From contig NZ_JACVVE010000012.1 in the NCBI RefSeq assembly GCF_016648105.1, positions 1 through 64,000 of the forward strand: a DNA stretch of 64,000 nucleotides, given 5' to 3'. Position 1 is the stretch's first letter, and every line of letters begins with the position of its first letter. Shown in pieces: positions 55,756-64,000 of the stretch. A program made the translations under genes and the position numbers. The stretch is from Pseudomonas sp. S31 (lineage in GTDB: Bacteria > Pseudomonadota > Gammaproteobacteria > Pseudomonadales > Pseudomonadaceae). Below the pieces are notes generated by a model that was not told the DNA's origin, made no database searches, and saw only the letters and a program-made list of their open reading frames with translations.

Positions 55756-56838
55756 TCACACCTTCTCGGCGGTCAGAACGCCCCGGCGCACTTGGTCGCG
55801 CTCGATCGATTCGAAAAGCGCTTTGAAATTACCTTCACCGAAGCCGTCATCGCCCTTTCGCTGGATGAATTCGAAGAACACAGGACCAACAAGATTTTCC
55901 GAGAAGATCTGCAAGAGTAACCGTTGCGTACCACCTTCAGTCGTACCATCGAGCAGGATGCCGCGCGACTGCAGCTCCTCTTCTGGCTGACCATGACCTG
56001 GCAGCCGCTCTTTCAGCATATCGTAATAGGTGTCGGGAGGCGCCGTCATGAATCGCATGCCTAGCGCTTTCAGGCGATCCCACGTGCCCAACAGATCATC
56101 GGTCAGGAAGGCAACGTGCTGGATACCTTCGCCGTTGAATTGCATGAGAAACTCTTCGATCTGCCCGGAGCCTTTCGAAGACTCTTCGTTCAGTGGAATT
56201 CGAATTTTTCCATCCGGAGCGGTCATGGCCTTTGAGGTCAATCCCGTGTACTCGCCTTTGATATCGAAGTAGCGAATCTCGCGGAAATTGAACAACTTCT
56301 CATAGAAGTCTGCCCAGTAGGCCATACGCCCACGGTAGACGTTGTGGGTCAGGTGATCGACGAGCTTCAAACCTGCGCCTGCGGGATGCCTGTCAACTCC
56401 TGGCAGGAACACGAAATCGATGTCGTAAATCGAAGCGCCTTCTTCAAACCGGTCGATGAGATAAAGCGGTGCCCCTCCAATACCCCGGATGGCTGGCAGA
56501 CGTAGCTCCATCGGGCCAGTAGGAAGGTCTACTGGCTGTGCACCTAGCTCCAGAGCGCGGTTGTAGGCTTGCTGCGCATCGGCAACTCGGAAACCCATGC
56601 CGCAGACTGATGGGCCATGTTCCATCGCGAAGAAAGCAGCCGGTCCGGACCGTTCATGATTGAGTATGAGATTGATCTCGCCCTGTCGATACAGATGCAC
56701 GTTCTTGGAACGGTGAGTAGCAACTTTGACGAACCCCATAATGGCGAATACAGGCTCAAGCGTGTTCTCTTGAGGGGCGGCAAACTCGATGAATTCAAAG
56801 CCCATCAAGCCCATGGGGTTATGGTTGGATATCGCCAT
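55756..56838 (-). CDS. hpd: 4-hydroxyphenylpyruvate dioxygenase
   Basis: Converts 4-hydroxyphenylpyruvate to homogentisate, an entry step of tyrosine degradation. The 360-residue protein has the two VOC-type halves of HPPD. The iron ligands are H162 ([11 protein letters not shown]), H241 ([11 protein letters not shown]) and E323 ([22 protein letters not shown] in parts), one residue off the P. fluorescens numbering. GGAG precedes ATG 56838. It is the first gene of a short unit with the VOC gene. The homogentisate dioxygenase gene is not in the window. The fumarylacetoacetase at 17823-19115 would act two steps later. Confidence 0.95.
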   Translation of the reverse strand: MAISNHNPMGLMGFEFIEFAAPQENTLEPVFAIMGFVKVATHRSKNVHLYRQGEINLILNHERSGPAAFFAMEHGPSVCGMGFRVADAQQAYNRALELGAQPVDLPTGPMELRLPAIRGIGGAPLYLIDRFEEGASIYDIDFVFLPGVDRHPAGAGLKLVDHLTHNVYRGRMAYWADFYEKLFNFREIRYFDIKGEYTGLTSKAMTAPDGKIRIPLNEESSKGSGQIEEFLMQFNGEGIQHVAFLTDDLLGTWDRLKALGMRFMTAPPDTYYDMLKERLPGHGQPEEELQSRGILLDGTTEGGTQRLLLQIFSENLVGPVFFEFIQRKGDDGFGEGNFKALFESIERDQVRRGVLTAEKV

Positions 56839-56871
56839 CGTATGCTCCTTTTCTTGTTAGATAAATGCGAA

Positions 56872-56930
56872 AGCTTCGCCATCAACCGGGTGGTTGGTGG
56901 CGAAGCTGATTACTAACGAGGAGCCTAACG
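56872..56930 (-). promoter_or_regulatory. Hairpin and direct repeats upstream of hpd
   Basis: AGCTTCGCCA (56872-56881) pairs perfectly with TGGCGAAGCT (56898-56907), 34 bases before the hpd start, with no T run after it. It may be a leader structure or attenuator. Just upstream, CTAACG occurs at 56913-56918 and 56925-56930 (12-base spacing), resembling AraC-type direct repeats. The same half-site forms the palindrome at 27350. Confidence 0.5.
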
Positions 56931-57051
56931 AAGGGGGTCGCCGTGGGGTTAGCCGATTCTTGCAGCACGTAGCCATATCCGGCATGGAATGTGAGCAATC
57001 CATGCGGGCAGCCGAAAATCGCCTCCACATCAAAGGGCTAAGCGTCAAGGA

Positions 57052-58497
57052 TCAGGGGTTTATATAGCTAGTCTTCACCTGCGTGAAAAACTCAGCGGCA
57101 TAGCGCCCTTGCTCTCTTGGGCCGTAGCTGGAGCTTTTTCGCCCGCCAAACGGCGCATGCGGGTCCACGCCTGCCGTCGGCGCATTGATCATCACCATCC
57201 CTGCTTGCAGCTCACGCTTGAACACAGCGGCCCACTTTAGAGACGTGGTACATACACCTGCCGACAAACCGAATGGCGTATCGTTAGCCACGGCCAGTGC
57301 CTCCTCAGCGTCCGCCACACGGATTACCGCTGCGACAGGCCCGAAGATCTCTTCCTGACAAATTCGCATGTTGGAGGCAGCCCCGACAAACAGAGCTGGC
57401 TGCAGGTAAAATCCAGGCTTGCCATCCACTTCATGCTCTACTTGGCCACCGTAAACAAGCTCTGCCCCTTCAGCGACACCGTGGCGGATGTATGCCACGT
57501 CTTCAGCCAACTGCTCACCGTCGACCACCGGACCGATGCGAGTACTTGCATTGCGCGCATCACCCACTTTCAGATCGGGCAACCTGGACAGCATGGCTGC
57601 CACGAAACGATCGTGCATCTTGTCGGTGACAATCAGACGAGACGAAGCGGTGCAACGCTGCCCGGTAGCGTGATATGCGCCATCCAGAGCACAACTAACG
57701 GCGACATCGAGATCAGCGTCGTCCAGCACCACCAGCGGATTCTTCCCACCCATTTCAAGTTGGAAGCGCGCCATGCCTCCAGATCGGCCTACCGCAGCCT
57801 GCGCTACCTTGCGCCCGGTACCCTCGGAGCCCGTGAAGGTGATCGCAGAAAGCCTCGGGTCTTCGAGCAAGACGCTGCCAATCTCGCGACTGCTTCCCAT
57901 CACGAGGTTGAACGCGCCCTTGGGCAGCCCAGCACGCCCAATGATCTCGGCCAACGCCCAGGCACAACCGGGCACTAATTCGGCGGGTTTGAATACCACG
58001 GTATTGCCATACGCCAGCGCCGGAGCAATCTTCCAAGCCGGGATGGCAAGTGGGAAATTCCATGGGGTGATCACGGTGATGACACCAACCGGCTCACGTG
58101 TAACTTCTACCGTCATTCCGGGACGAGTGGATGCCATAACCTCGCCCGGCTGGCGAAGGCATTCGCCAGCAAAAAATTTGAAGATCTGCCCCGCACGCAA
58201 GACTTCACCACGCGCGTCCGCCAATGCCTTGCCCTCTTCACGAGCAAGCAGGTCAGCCAACTCATCCAGGCGCGCCAAGATCTCGCTGCCAATCATGTCC
58301 AGCGCATCACAACGTTGCTGAGGCCCGCGACTGCTCCAAGCAGGGAGAGCGTGACTGGCAGCCGCAAACGCCATCCGCGCCTGATCTTGACTGGCACGCG
58401 CATAGTGGCCGATGACATCACGGGTGTCGGAAGGATTGATGTTGGTCGAGGCATTCAGGCCTTCCAACCATTCATCATTGATCAAATTGCGATACAT
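57052..58497 (-). CDS. Aldehyde dehydrogenase (2-oxoglutarate semialdehyde dehydrogenase-like)
   Basis: A 481-residue NAD(P)-dependent aldehyde dehydrogenase. Visible: PWNFPLAIPAWKIAPALAYGN, FTGSEGTGRKVAQAA, ELGGM-like QLEMGGKNPLVVL (general base Glu) and GQRCTASSRLIV with the nucleophilic Cys. The ending GRYAAEFFTQVKTSY is typical of the 2,5-dioxovalerate (KGSADH) group. ATG 58497 fits the family start (MYRNLINDEW), with GGAG eleven bases upstream. It is the last gene of the minus-strand hpa-type run. It may oxidise a semialdehyde side product, such as succinate semialdehyde from HpaI. The exact substrate is uncertain. Confidence 0.85.
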   Translation of the reverse strand: MYRNLINDEWLEGLNASTNINPSDTRDVIGHYARASQDQARMAFAAASHALPAWSSRGPQQRCDALDMIGSEILARLDELADLLAREEGKALADARGEVLRAGQIFKFFAGECLRQPGEVMASTRPGMTVEVTREPVGVITVITPWNFPLAIPAWKIAPALAYGNTVVFKPAELVPGCAWALAEIIGRAGLPKGAFNLVMGSSREIGSVLLEDPRLSAITFTGSEGTGRKVAQAAVGRSGGMARFQLEMGGKNPLVVLDDADLDVAVSCALDGAYHATGQRCTASSRLIVTDKMHDRFVAAMLSRLPDLKVGDARNASTRIGPVVDGEQLAEDVAYIRHGVAEGAELVYGGQVEHEVDGKPGFYLQPALFVGAASNMRICQEEIFGPVAAVIRVADAEEALAVANDTPFGLSAGVCTTSLKWAAVFKRELQAGMVMINAPTAGVDPHAPFGGRKSSSYGPREQGRYAAEFFTQVKTSYINP

Positions 58498-58580
58498 CTG
58501 TGGGGTAACTCCGGTGGCATTGCAAGAGGGAGTGATCAGCATTGCCAACACGTCAGGCTGGCAATGCTGGCGTACAACGA

Positions 58581-59528
58581 TCAGCCCTGCCCGCGGGCGC
58601 GTGACAGGTTTTCCTTGAGCAAGGCCGGTACTCTCTCATCGAAGCCCAAAGCCACACGGCGTACTTCAGGGCTGTCGGTGGGCTGATGGCCCACACCGAG
58701 TGCCGAGGCGCGTGGCGCATCGATAGCGACCACTTGACCACGGATGCGGCCAATACCCGTCACTTCGCACTCCACCACGTCGCCAGCATCGATGCTGCGC
58801 GAATGGCATGGGGTGCCCATGAGGATCACGTCACCTGCCTCCAGCGTGATGTGCCGCGCCAGGTCGGCAATCACGTAATGCGGCCCCCAAATGGTTTCAT
58901 CACCAATATGCGCTTGCTGGACAATCTGCCCGTTGACATATGTGCGCAGGGTTTGCTCGAACAGGTTTACACCCCGCACGATGCCGGGCCCAATGGGCAG
59001 CAGCGTATCGGAGCCTTTCACTCGCAACATGCTGCCCTGGTCGGTGTCGCGGAAGTCTTGCAGGCCCATATCCAGGGCTGGGCAGAAGCCCTCGATGTAG
59101 GCCCAGGCCTCGTCCGGCGTAACGTTGCGGCAGGTACGCCCGATGACCACCGCATACTCGCCCTCATAGTTCAGGTACTGACAGTCGGCAGGCTTGTGAA
59201 TCTGCCCCTCATGGCCGTTGAGGGAAGTCGTTGGTTTGACGAAATACGTTGGCGTCTCGGTAGGCTTAGCCTTGTTGCGGGTCTCGAAGCTGCGAGAGCT
59301 GTAGCTAATGTGCACTGCAATGATTTTGCGCGGCTGCACAGGCGGCAGGTATGCCTGACCTTCGCTGGGGATTGTCCGGCCGTCATCCAGGCGCAGTTGC
59401 CCGGCATCACCACCCTCTTCGATCAACGTTCCCCAACAGGCAGTACCGCCCAACAACACCCGGCGGCGCTCCACGCGGGGGCCACGCATGACTTCAGGCA
59501 GGGCCTGCATCGGAAATTCGAAATCCAT
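58581..59528 (-). CDS. hpaG: FAH-family hydrolase/decarboxylase (HpaG-like)
   Basis: A 315-residue protein of the fumarylacetoacetate hydrolase superfamily. The short N-terminal domain is followed by the catalytic fold: KPTTSLNGHEG, NYEGEYAVVIGRTC (metal-binding Glu pair), GFCPALDMGLQDFRDTDQGSMLRVKG in parts, and DVILMGTPCHSR. In the homoprotocatechuate route HpaG decarboxylates and isomerises 5-oxopent-3-ene-1,2,5-tricarboxylate. Here only one such gene is visible, where E. coli has a fused duplicate. AAGAGG precedes ATG 59528. It lies between the MFS and aldehyde dehydrogenase genes. Confidence 0.8.
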   Translation of the reverse strand: MDFEFPMQALPEVMRGPRVERRRVLLGGTACWGTLIEEGGDAGQLRLDDGRTIPSEGQAYLPPVQPRKIIAVHISYSSRSFETRNKAKPTETPTYFVKPTTSLNGHEGQIHKPADCQYLNYEGEYAVVIGRTCRNVTPDEAWAYIEGFCPALDMGLQDFRDTDQGSMLRVKGSDTLLPIGPGIVRGVNLFEQTLRTYVNGQIVQQAHIGDETIWGPHYVIADLARHITLEAGDVILMGTPCHSRSIDAGDVVECEVTGIGRIRGQVVAIDAPRASALGVGHQPTDSPEVRRVALGFDERVPALLKENLSRARGQG

Positions 59529-59549
59529 GAGTAAAACCTCTTTATATGA

Positions 59550-60857
59550 TCAGTGCTTGCGCGTGCGCACGAACGTAACGACCAGCAGCCCAGCCATCAG
59601 TACAAAGCCTGCAATGATGTACATCGCACTTGCGGTGGTGCCGGTGTTGGTTTTGATCCAACCGACCAGATAGGGGCTGAAGAAGCCTGCCAGGTTGCCG
59701 ATCGAGTTGATCAGCGCGATCCCTGCCGCTGCAGCTACGCCACCGAGCATGCCGGTAGGCATGGACCAGAAGATCGGCGCCATGCTTTGCAGCCCCATAC
59801 TGGCCAGCGTCAGGGCGAACATGGCGGCCATGGTGTTGTGCTGGAAAACCACGGCCAGCACTAGCCCCAACGCACCGATGGTTGCTGCGCCGCAGTAATG
59901 CCAGCGGCGCTCACCGGTTTGATCTGAATGGCGGCCGACCAGGATCATCGCCACCACTCCGAAGGCGTAGGGAATGGCTGACAACAGGCTGATGTGGGTG
60001 GTGCTCTCGACACCGGTTGCCTTGATGATCGAAGGCAACCAGAAGCCGAATCCGTACTGCCCCATGGAGCTACCAAAATGCACCAGTGCGAACATCCAGA
60101 TCAGTGGATGACCGAGCACCGCGGCCAGCGACATCGTTGTTTTCGTCTTGCTCTCTCCGTCGATGCGCGCTTGTAACAACGCCTTCTGCTCGTCAGTCAG
60201 CCAGCGCGCCTTACTGATACCGTCATCGAGGTAGAACAGCACGGCGATACCCACTGCCATCGATGGAATCGACTCGACCACAAACAGCCACTGCCAGCCT
60301 GCCAAGCCGTGGCTACCGTCCAGAGAGTCCATGATCCAGCCCGAGAACAACCCGCCGAGCAGGCCGGCAATCGGAATAGCCGACATGAACAAAGCCATGA
60401 TGCGGCTGCGGCGATTTACCGGATACCAGTAGGTCAGATAAAGCACGATGCCTGGGAAGAACCCGGCTTCGGCTGCGCCGAGCAAGAAGCGCACGATATA
60501 GAACGTGGTCTCGTCGTGGACAAATGCCATGGCACCGGTGAGCAGTGCCCAGGTGATCATGATTCGCGCGATCCATCGGCGCGCGCCGACGCGGTGCATG
60601 ATCAGATTGCTTGGGAGTTCGAAAACGAAATAGGCCAGAAAGAACACACCTGCCCCTAACCCGTAAACAGCTTCACTGAAATGCAGATCATCCATCATCT
60701 GCAACTTGGCAAAGCTGACATTGATCCGGTCAAGGAAGGCAATGATCAGGCACAGGCAAAGAAAAGGGATCAAGCGCCGCGTGACCTGGGCGTAAGTCGC
60801 GTCTTCGGCGTCTAACGCGGCCAGCGGAACAGAGTCGGTAATGGCATTACCATTCAT
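59550..60857 (-). CDS. hpaX: MFS transporter of the anion:cation symporter group (HpaX-like)
   Basis: A 435-residue carrier with twelve helices. The sequence ILDRINVSFAKLQM-like (FLDRINVSFAKLQMMDDLHFSE in parts) after helix 1, LLGAAEAGFFPGIVLYLTYWYP and RSRIMALFMSAIPIAGLLGG are typical of the ACS family, which includes the 4-hydroxyphenylacetate permease HpaX. ATG 60857 has GAGG upstream. It sits between hpaD and hpaG, so an aromatic acid feeding the homoprotocatechuate pathway is the likely substrate. Confidence 0.85.
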   Translation of the reverse strand: MNGNAITDSVPLAALDAEDATYAQVTRRLIPFLCLCLIIAFLDRINVSFAKLQMMDDLHFSEAVYGLGAGVFFLAYFVFELPSNLIMHRVGARRWIARIMITWALLTGAMAFVHDETTFYIVRFLLGAAEAGFFPGIVLYLTYWYPVNRRSRIMALFMSAIPIAGLLGGLFSGWIMDSLDGSHGLAGWQWLFVVESIPSMAVGIAVLFYLDDGISKARWLTDEQKALLQARIDGESKTKTTMSLAAVLGHPLIWMFALVHFGSSMGQYGFGFWLPSIIKATGVESTTHISLLSAIPYAFGVVAMILVGRHSDQTGERRWHYCGAATIGALGLVLAVVFQHNTMAAMFALTLASMGLQSMAPIFWSMPTGMLGGVAAAAGIALINSIGNLAGFFSPYLVGWIKTNTGTTASAMYIIAGFVLMAGLLVVTFVRTRKH

Positions 60858-60899
60858 GGGGTGCCTCATGTTGTTATTGTGCTTGTTACTGAAAGAAAA

Positions 60900-61766
60900 T
60901 CAGAGGTCGAACCAGACGTGGATGTTGCCCGTACCACGCGCGTTCTCGTAGGCGGACAGCGCCTCGCCTTTGGCCTGGCAGTTGGCACCGCCGAGGGCAC
61001 CGATCATTTGCAGGTAGTGAGCACCGAACGCCTCCCAGGGTTGACGGCGGTAGTCTTCATCCCAGCGCGCCAGAATCTGGTCATGACGCCCCTCAGCCAT
61101 CAAGGCGATAGCGCCCTTGTCACTCTCCACGGCGGCAGTCGACGACACATTGCTTTCGTGGAAAATGCGGGGGTTGTTGGGCTTCCAGTCAATGCCGTTG
61201 AATTTGTGGCTCAGCGCTCCGGACGCCAATAGGACTACACGGAGATCACTACGATGAATTGCCTCACCCACTGACTCACCCGATTGCAAGAACTGTGGCC
61301 ATTCGCAGTTCTGGCATGAGCTGACTGTCACAACAGGGATGTCGAGAGTTTCCAAACCCGCCAGTTTGATCACGTTGATCGTCGCGTACTGACGCTCAAG
61401 GTCAGGGTGAGCAATAGCTCGGTTGTAACCGCCCTGCTCTCTCGACACACGCTCGATGGCTTGGGCCAACGCAGGATGCCCGCGGTAGGCATAAGGAACG
61501 CCGTGCAGGTACCACGGCATCTCATCGGAGGTGTAGCGACCCTGGTAGTGGGCGCTGGCATCGACCAAGTGATAACCGGTGGTGAACCAATGACTGTCGA
61601 AGATCACGACGACATCCGGCTGGGCGGCCTGGATTTTTTCTCGCAGACGCGCGAATCCGGCAATCAGGTCTGAGTCTTGCCCAGCGCCCATGGCCCGGCG
61701 AAACTCCTCACACTGCATCAATCCTGGGTGGTGCGACACAATGGCCGCGCCGACGATTTGTCCCAT
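60900..61766 (-). CDS. hpaD: Homoprotocatechuate 2,3-dioxygenase (LigB-type extradiol)
   Basis: Opens the ring of 3,4-dihydroxyphenylacetate between C2 and C3. The 288-residue protein is a class III extradiol dioxygenase: GAAIVSHHPGLM near the N-terminus (metal-binding His pair), VVIFDSHWFTTGYHLVDA, PVVTVSSCQNC and LLASGALSHKFNGIDW. AAGGAA precedes ATG 61766. It follows hpaE by 15 bases, in pathway order. Confidence 0.93.
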   Translation of the reverse strand: MGQIVGAAIVSHHPGLMQCEEFRRAMGAGQDSDLIAGFARLREKIQAAQPDVVVIFDSHWFTTGYHLVDASAHYQGRYTSDEMPWYLHGVPYAYRGHPALAQAIERVSREQGGYNRAIAHPDLERQYATINVIKLAGLETLDIPVVTVSSCQNCEWPQFLQSGESVGEAIHRSDLRVVLLASGALSHKFNGIDWKPNNPRIFHESNVSSTAAVESDKGAIALMAEGRHDQILARWDEDYRRQPWEAFGAHYLQMIGALGGANCQAKGEALSAYENARGTGNIHVWFDL

Positions 61767-61781
61767 GTTGAATATTCCTTT

Positions 61782-63257
61782 TTATCGTTGACTGAAACTG
61801 GCGCGGAAAGGCTTGTTCGGGACTACAACGTCTTTAACGTCGCAGAAGAACTCGAAACTCCAGTCCCCGCCCTCGCGGCCAATGCCGCTGCGCTTGATAC
61901 CGCCGAATGGAGCAGCCAGATCGCGAATACCGAAGCTGTTGACCCAGATGAATCCGGTACGAATTTGTTCAGCCAGCCCAGTCGCATGAGCAGTCTCGCC
62001 GTAGCACACACCGCCCAGCCCGAAGTCGGTGCCGTTCGCCATGGCAATCGCTTGCTCGTCGCTGCTGAAGGTCTGCAGGGTGAGTACCGGTCCGAACACC
62101 TCGTTCTGCACGATTTCAGCAGACTGCTCGACGCCAGTGATCATGGTCGGCTGCAGGTACTGGGCTCCATATGGATGCTTGTCCCCGCCCCACAACACCT
62201 TGGCCCCCGTGGCCACGGCGCGCTCGATGAACCCTTGAATACGCTCGACTTGGCGAGGGTGAATGACCGGCCCAACTTCAGTGGATGCGTCTCTTGGATC
62301 GCCGATTACCAAGTTTTCGACATAGCTGCGCATGGCCGCTATGAAGCCCTCAACTACTCGTTCGTGAACCAGCAGACGAGTACCAGCAAGGCAGACCTGA
62401 CCGGCATTGCGGTACATCAGCGCGGCGGTGGCAGCGGCATTGTCCAGGTCAGCATCTTCAAGCACGATGAAGGGGCTTTTGCCGCCCAGCTCCAAGCTGC
62501 ATGGCACCAGATTGGCAGCAGCAGATGCTGCAATCACCTTGGCGGTCGGCACACTACCAGTGAAAGAGATTCGGGCAATGCGAGGGTCACTGACCAGACG
62601 AGCACCGGTTTTAGCACCCGTTCCCTGCACAATGTTAAGCACCCCTGGCGGCAACCCTGCAGCGTGGGCTGCATCGGCCAACAGCGAACTGGTTAACGGC
62701 GCCCACTCTGGCGGTTTGACGATGCAAGTATTGCCTGCGGCAAGTGCGGGCCCCAGCTTCCAGGTGGCCAGCATCAAAGGAGAGTTCCAGGGGGTGATGA
62801 TCACCGCCACACCTGCGGGATCATGCCGGATACGGTGGCTCGCCTGTTCGGTTTCGAGGCAGCGATCTTGTAGCGTCAGCGCGTGCTCGGCGAACCAGCT
62901 GATGTTGAGCTTCGCTCGGTTGATCACACCATGGCGCATGCGTGACAACAATACGCCCGCATCCGTGCTTTCCAATTGGCAGAAAGCCTCAGCACGCTTA
63001 CCGATCTCTTCAGCAAAGCGATCCAAATATACTTTGCGTTGCACAGCGCTCAATGCGCTCCAAGACACGAAGGCGCGCTCGGCGGCTACGATGGCGGCCT
63101 CGACATGCTCAGCTTCGCCTTCGGCAATGTGACCCAGGACTTGTTGATCGATCGGGCTGAACAGCTCGAAAGTCGATGCGGAGGCAATCCGCTGTCCATC
63201 GATGTAATGGTCCGGCGAAACCTGTACACCGGCCACATCAATAAGAGCAGTTGGCAT
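61782..63257 (-). CDS. hpaE: 5-carboxymethyl-2-hydroxymuconate semialdehyde dehydrogenase
   Basis: Oxidises the ring-fission product made by HpaD. A 491-residue aldehyde dehydrogenase: TPWNSPLMLATWKLGPALAAGN (split), FTGSVPTAKVIAA, ELGGKSPFIVLEDADLD (general base Glu), GQVCLAGTRLLV with the nucleophilic Cys, and GIKRSGIGREGGDWSFEFF. ATG 63257, with AGGAA upstream, is chosen over an upstream in-frame ATG at 63296. It lies between the HpaI aldolase gene and hpaD on the same strand. Confidence 0.9.
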   Translation of the reverse strand: MPTALIDVAGVQVSPDHYIDGQRIASASTFELFSPIDQQVLGHIAEGEAEHVEAAIVAAERAFVSWSALSAVQRKVYLDRFAEEIGKRAEAFCQLESTDAGVLLSRMRHGVINRAKLNISWFAEHALTLQDRCLETEQASHRIRHDPAGVAVIITPWNSPLMLATWKLGPALAAGNTCIVKPPEWAPLTSSLLADAAHAAGLPPGVLNIVQGTGAKTGARLVSDPRIARISFTGSVPTAKVIAASAAANLVPCSLELGGKSPFIVLEDADLDNAAATAALMYRNAGQVCLAGTRLLVHERVVEGFIAAMRSYVENLVIGDPRDASTEVGPVIHPRQVERIQGFIERAVATGAKVLWGGDKHPYGAQYLQPTMITGVEQSAEIVQNEVFGPVLTLQTFSSDEQAIAMANGTDFGLGGVCYGETAHATGLAEQIRTGFIWVNSFGIRDLAAPFGGIKRSGIGREGGDWSFEFFCDVKDVVVPNKPFRASFSQR

Positions 63258-63301
63258 GGTTGTTCCTTGTTGTCGTTGATGAAGTTTCCAGCGCAATGCG
63301 C

Positions 63302-64000
63302 TCAGTAGCCCGAGAAGCCAAGCGACGGTTGAGATGTCGTTTCCCGGAATTGGCTCAGCAGCGTGCGAGTGGATTGAGCCAGCAGCGAGGCATCTACCCC
63401 TACGGCAACAAACCGTGCACCTCGGTCTCGGTAACGCGCGGCGAGGACGGGATCAGTGCTGAGCACACCGGCCGCTTTGCCGGCACGGACAACGGTATCG
63501 ATGGCGTTTTCGATGGCTGCTACCACGTCCGGGTGTCCCGGCTGGCCAATCAGTCCCATCGAAGCACTGAGATCAGCCGGCCCGAAGAACACACCATCGA
63601 CCCCATCAACACCGACGATCTGCGCTAAATTGGCGAGCCCCTCCACCGTCTCAACCTGCGCCAACAGGCACACCCGATCGTTGGCCTCCGTGAGATAGCG
63701 GCTATCTGCCCCCCAGCGTGACGAGCGCGCCAAGCCACAGCCAACGCCGCGGATACCCTGCGGCGGATAGCGCATGGCACTGACCAAGTCGCGCGCCTGT
63801 TCGGCGGTGTCGACCATTGGCACCATGAGCGACAGAGCGCCGGTTTCCAGGATTTGTTTGATCAGCGCAGGATCGCCGTGGGGAAGACGTACGACAGGGT
63901 TACCCGGGTAGGCCGCCAAGCTTTGGAGGATCGCGAGAATCGAGCGCAAATCATTTGGGCCATGCTCGGCATCGATCAACACCCAATCGAACCCGGCGCT
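63302..64000 (-). CDS. hpaI: 4-hydroxy-2-oxo-heptane-1,7-dioate aldolase (HpaI), 5' end outside the window
   Basis: Class II metal-dependent aldolase that splits 4-hydroxy-2-oxoheptanedioate to pyruvate and succinate semialdehyde. About 233 residues are visible of a usual 260 or so; the N-terminus lies past the right edge. Motifs: GFDWVLIDAEHGPND (catalytic His), VVRLPHGD, LLAQVETVEGLANL (metal-binding Glu) and GVFFGPADLSASMG (metal-binding Asp). It ends 45 bases before hpaE and is the most upstream visible gene of the hpa run. Confidence 0.92.
   Translation of the reverse strand, partial: SAGFDWVLIDAEHGPNDLRSILAILQSLAAYPGNPVVRLPHGDPALIKQILETGALSLMVPMVDTAEQARDLVSAMRYPPQGIRGVGCGLARSSRWGADSRYLTEANDRVCLLAQVETVEGLANLAQIVGVDGVDGVFFGPADLSASMGLIGQPGHPDVVAAIENAIDTVVRAGKAAGVLSTDPVLAARYRDRGARFVAVGVDASLLAQSTRTLLSQFRETTSQPSLGFSGY

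Overview
The window looks like chromosome from a Pseudomonas of the P. putida type. The evidence is GC-rich coding, many OprD-family porins, a degradative class II HMG-CoA reductase that keeps the P. mevalonii residue numbering, an ethanolamine module with the Pseudomonas gene content, and a homoprotocatechuate meta-cleavage cluster. This is inference from protein families; no search was run.

Bases 1-9000 are a mobile, defence-type region. It begins with an IS256-type transposase scrap. A minus-strand operon follows, reading right to left: a small membrane/coiled-coil protein, a small zinc-ribbon-like protein, three dynamin-like proteins that match the LeoC/LeoB/LeoA (Eleos) layout, and an Mrr-type restriction protein. 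A WYL-domain regulator of the BrxR/CapW kind and a seven-helix membrane protein diverge from it. Next come tRNA-derived remnants, including the 3' part of tRNA-Pro(GGG), and a P4-type integrase (9158-10549).

Bases 10.7-34.3 kb are catabolic and transport genes. They comprise a MocR regulator and a mevalonate-degradation operon (mvaA, mvaB, TctB/TctA-like permease, OprD porin), then a minus-strand cluster of a three-subunit FAD/FeS 2-hydroxyacid dehydrogenase (GlcE-F-D-like), an aromatic-acid MFS carrier and fumarylacetoacetase, with LysR and AraC regulators beside it. A TRAP transporter with an OprD porin inserted between its subunit genes and a dCache chemoreceptor complete this part.

Bases 34.6-43.0 kb are a B12-dependent ethanolamine module without shell genes: corrinoid adenosyltransferase, AraC regulator, ExaC-type aldehyde dehydrogenase, ethanolamine permease, eutB and eutC. 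A complete cobI follows, carrying the last codons of cobH in front of it. A stretch of decayed DNA comes next.

Bases 43.9-53.3 kb hold a cell-surface-signalling and import locus. It contains a FecI-like sigma factor broken by a one-base shift, FecR, a TonB receptor with a signalling (STN) domain, a thioredoxin, an unrecognised 314-residue protein, an SbmA/YddA-type ABC transporter and a cytoplasmic S9 peptidase. The two diverging transcription units share a near-identical 34-base promoter-like element in mirror orientation. This is the best candidate for an undescribed system: outer-membrane uptake, inner-membrane uptake and cytoplasmic cleavage of a peptide-like substrate.

Bases 53.4-64.0 kb are aromatic catabolism on the minus strand: the homoprotocatechuate pathway (HpaI cut by the window edge, HpaE, HpaD, an MFS carrier, an HpaG-like protein and another aldehyde dehydrogenase), then HPPD, a VOC protein, an AraC remnant and an OprD porin. 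The VOC/AraC pair occurs twice in the window, at about 26-27 kb and about 55 kb, and each copy has lost a different partner.
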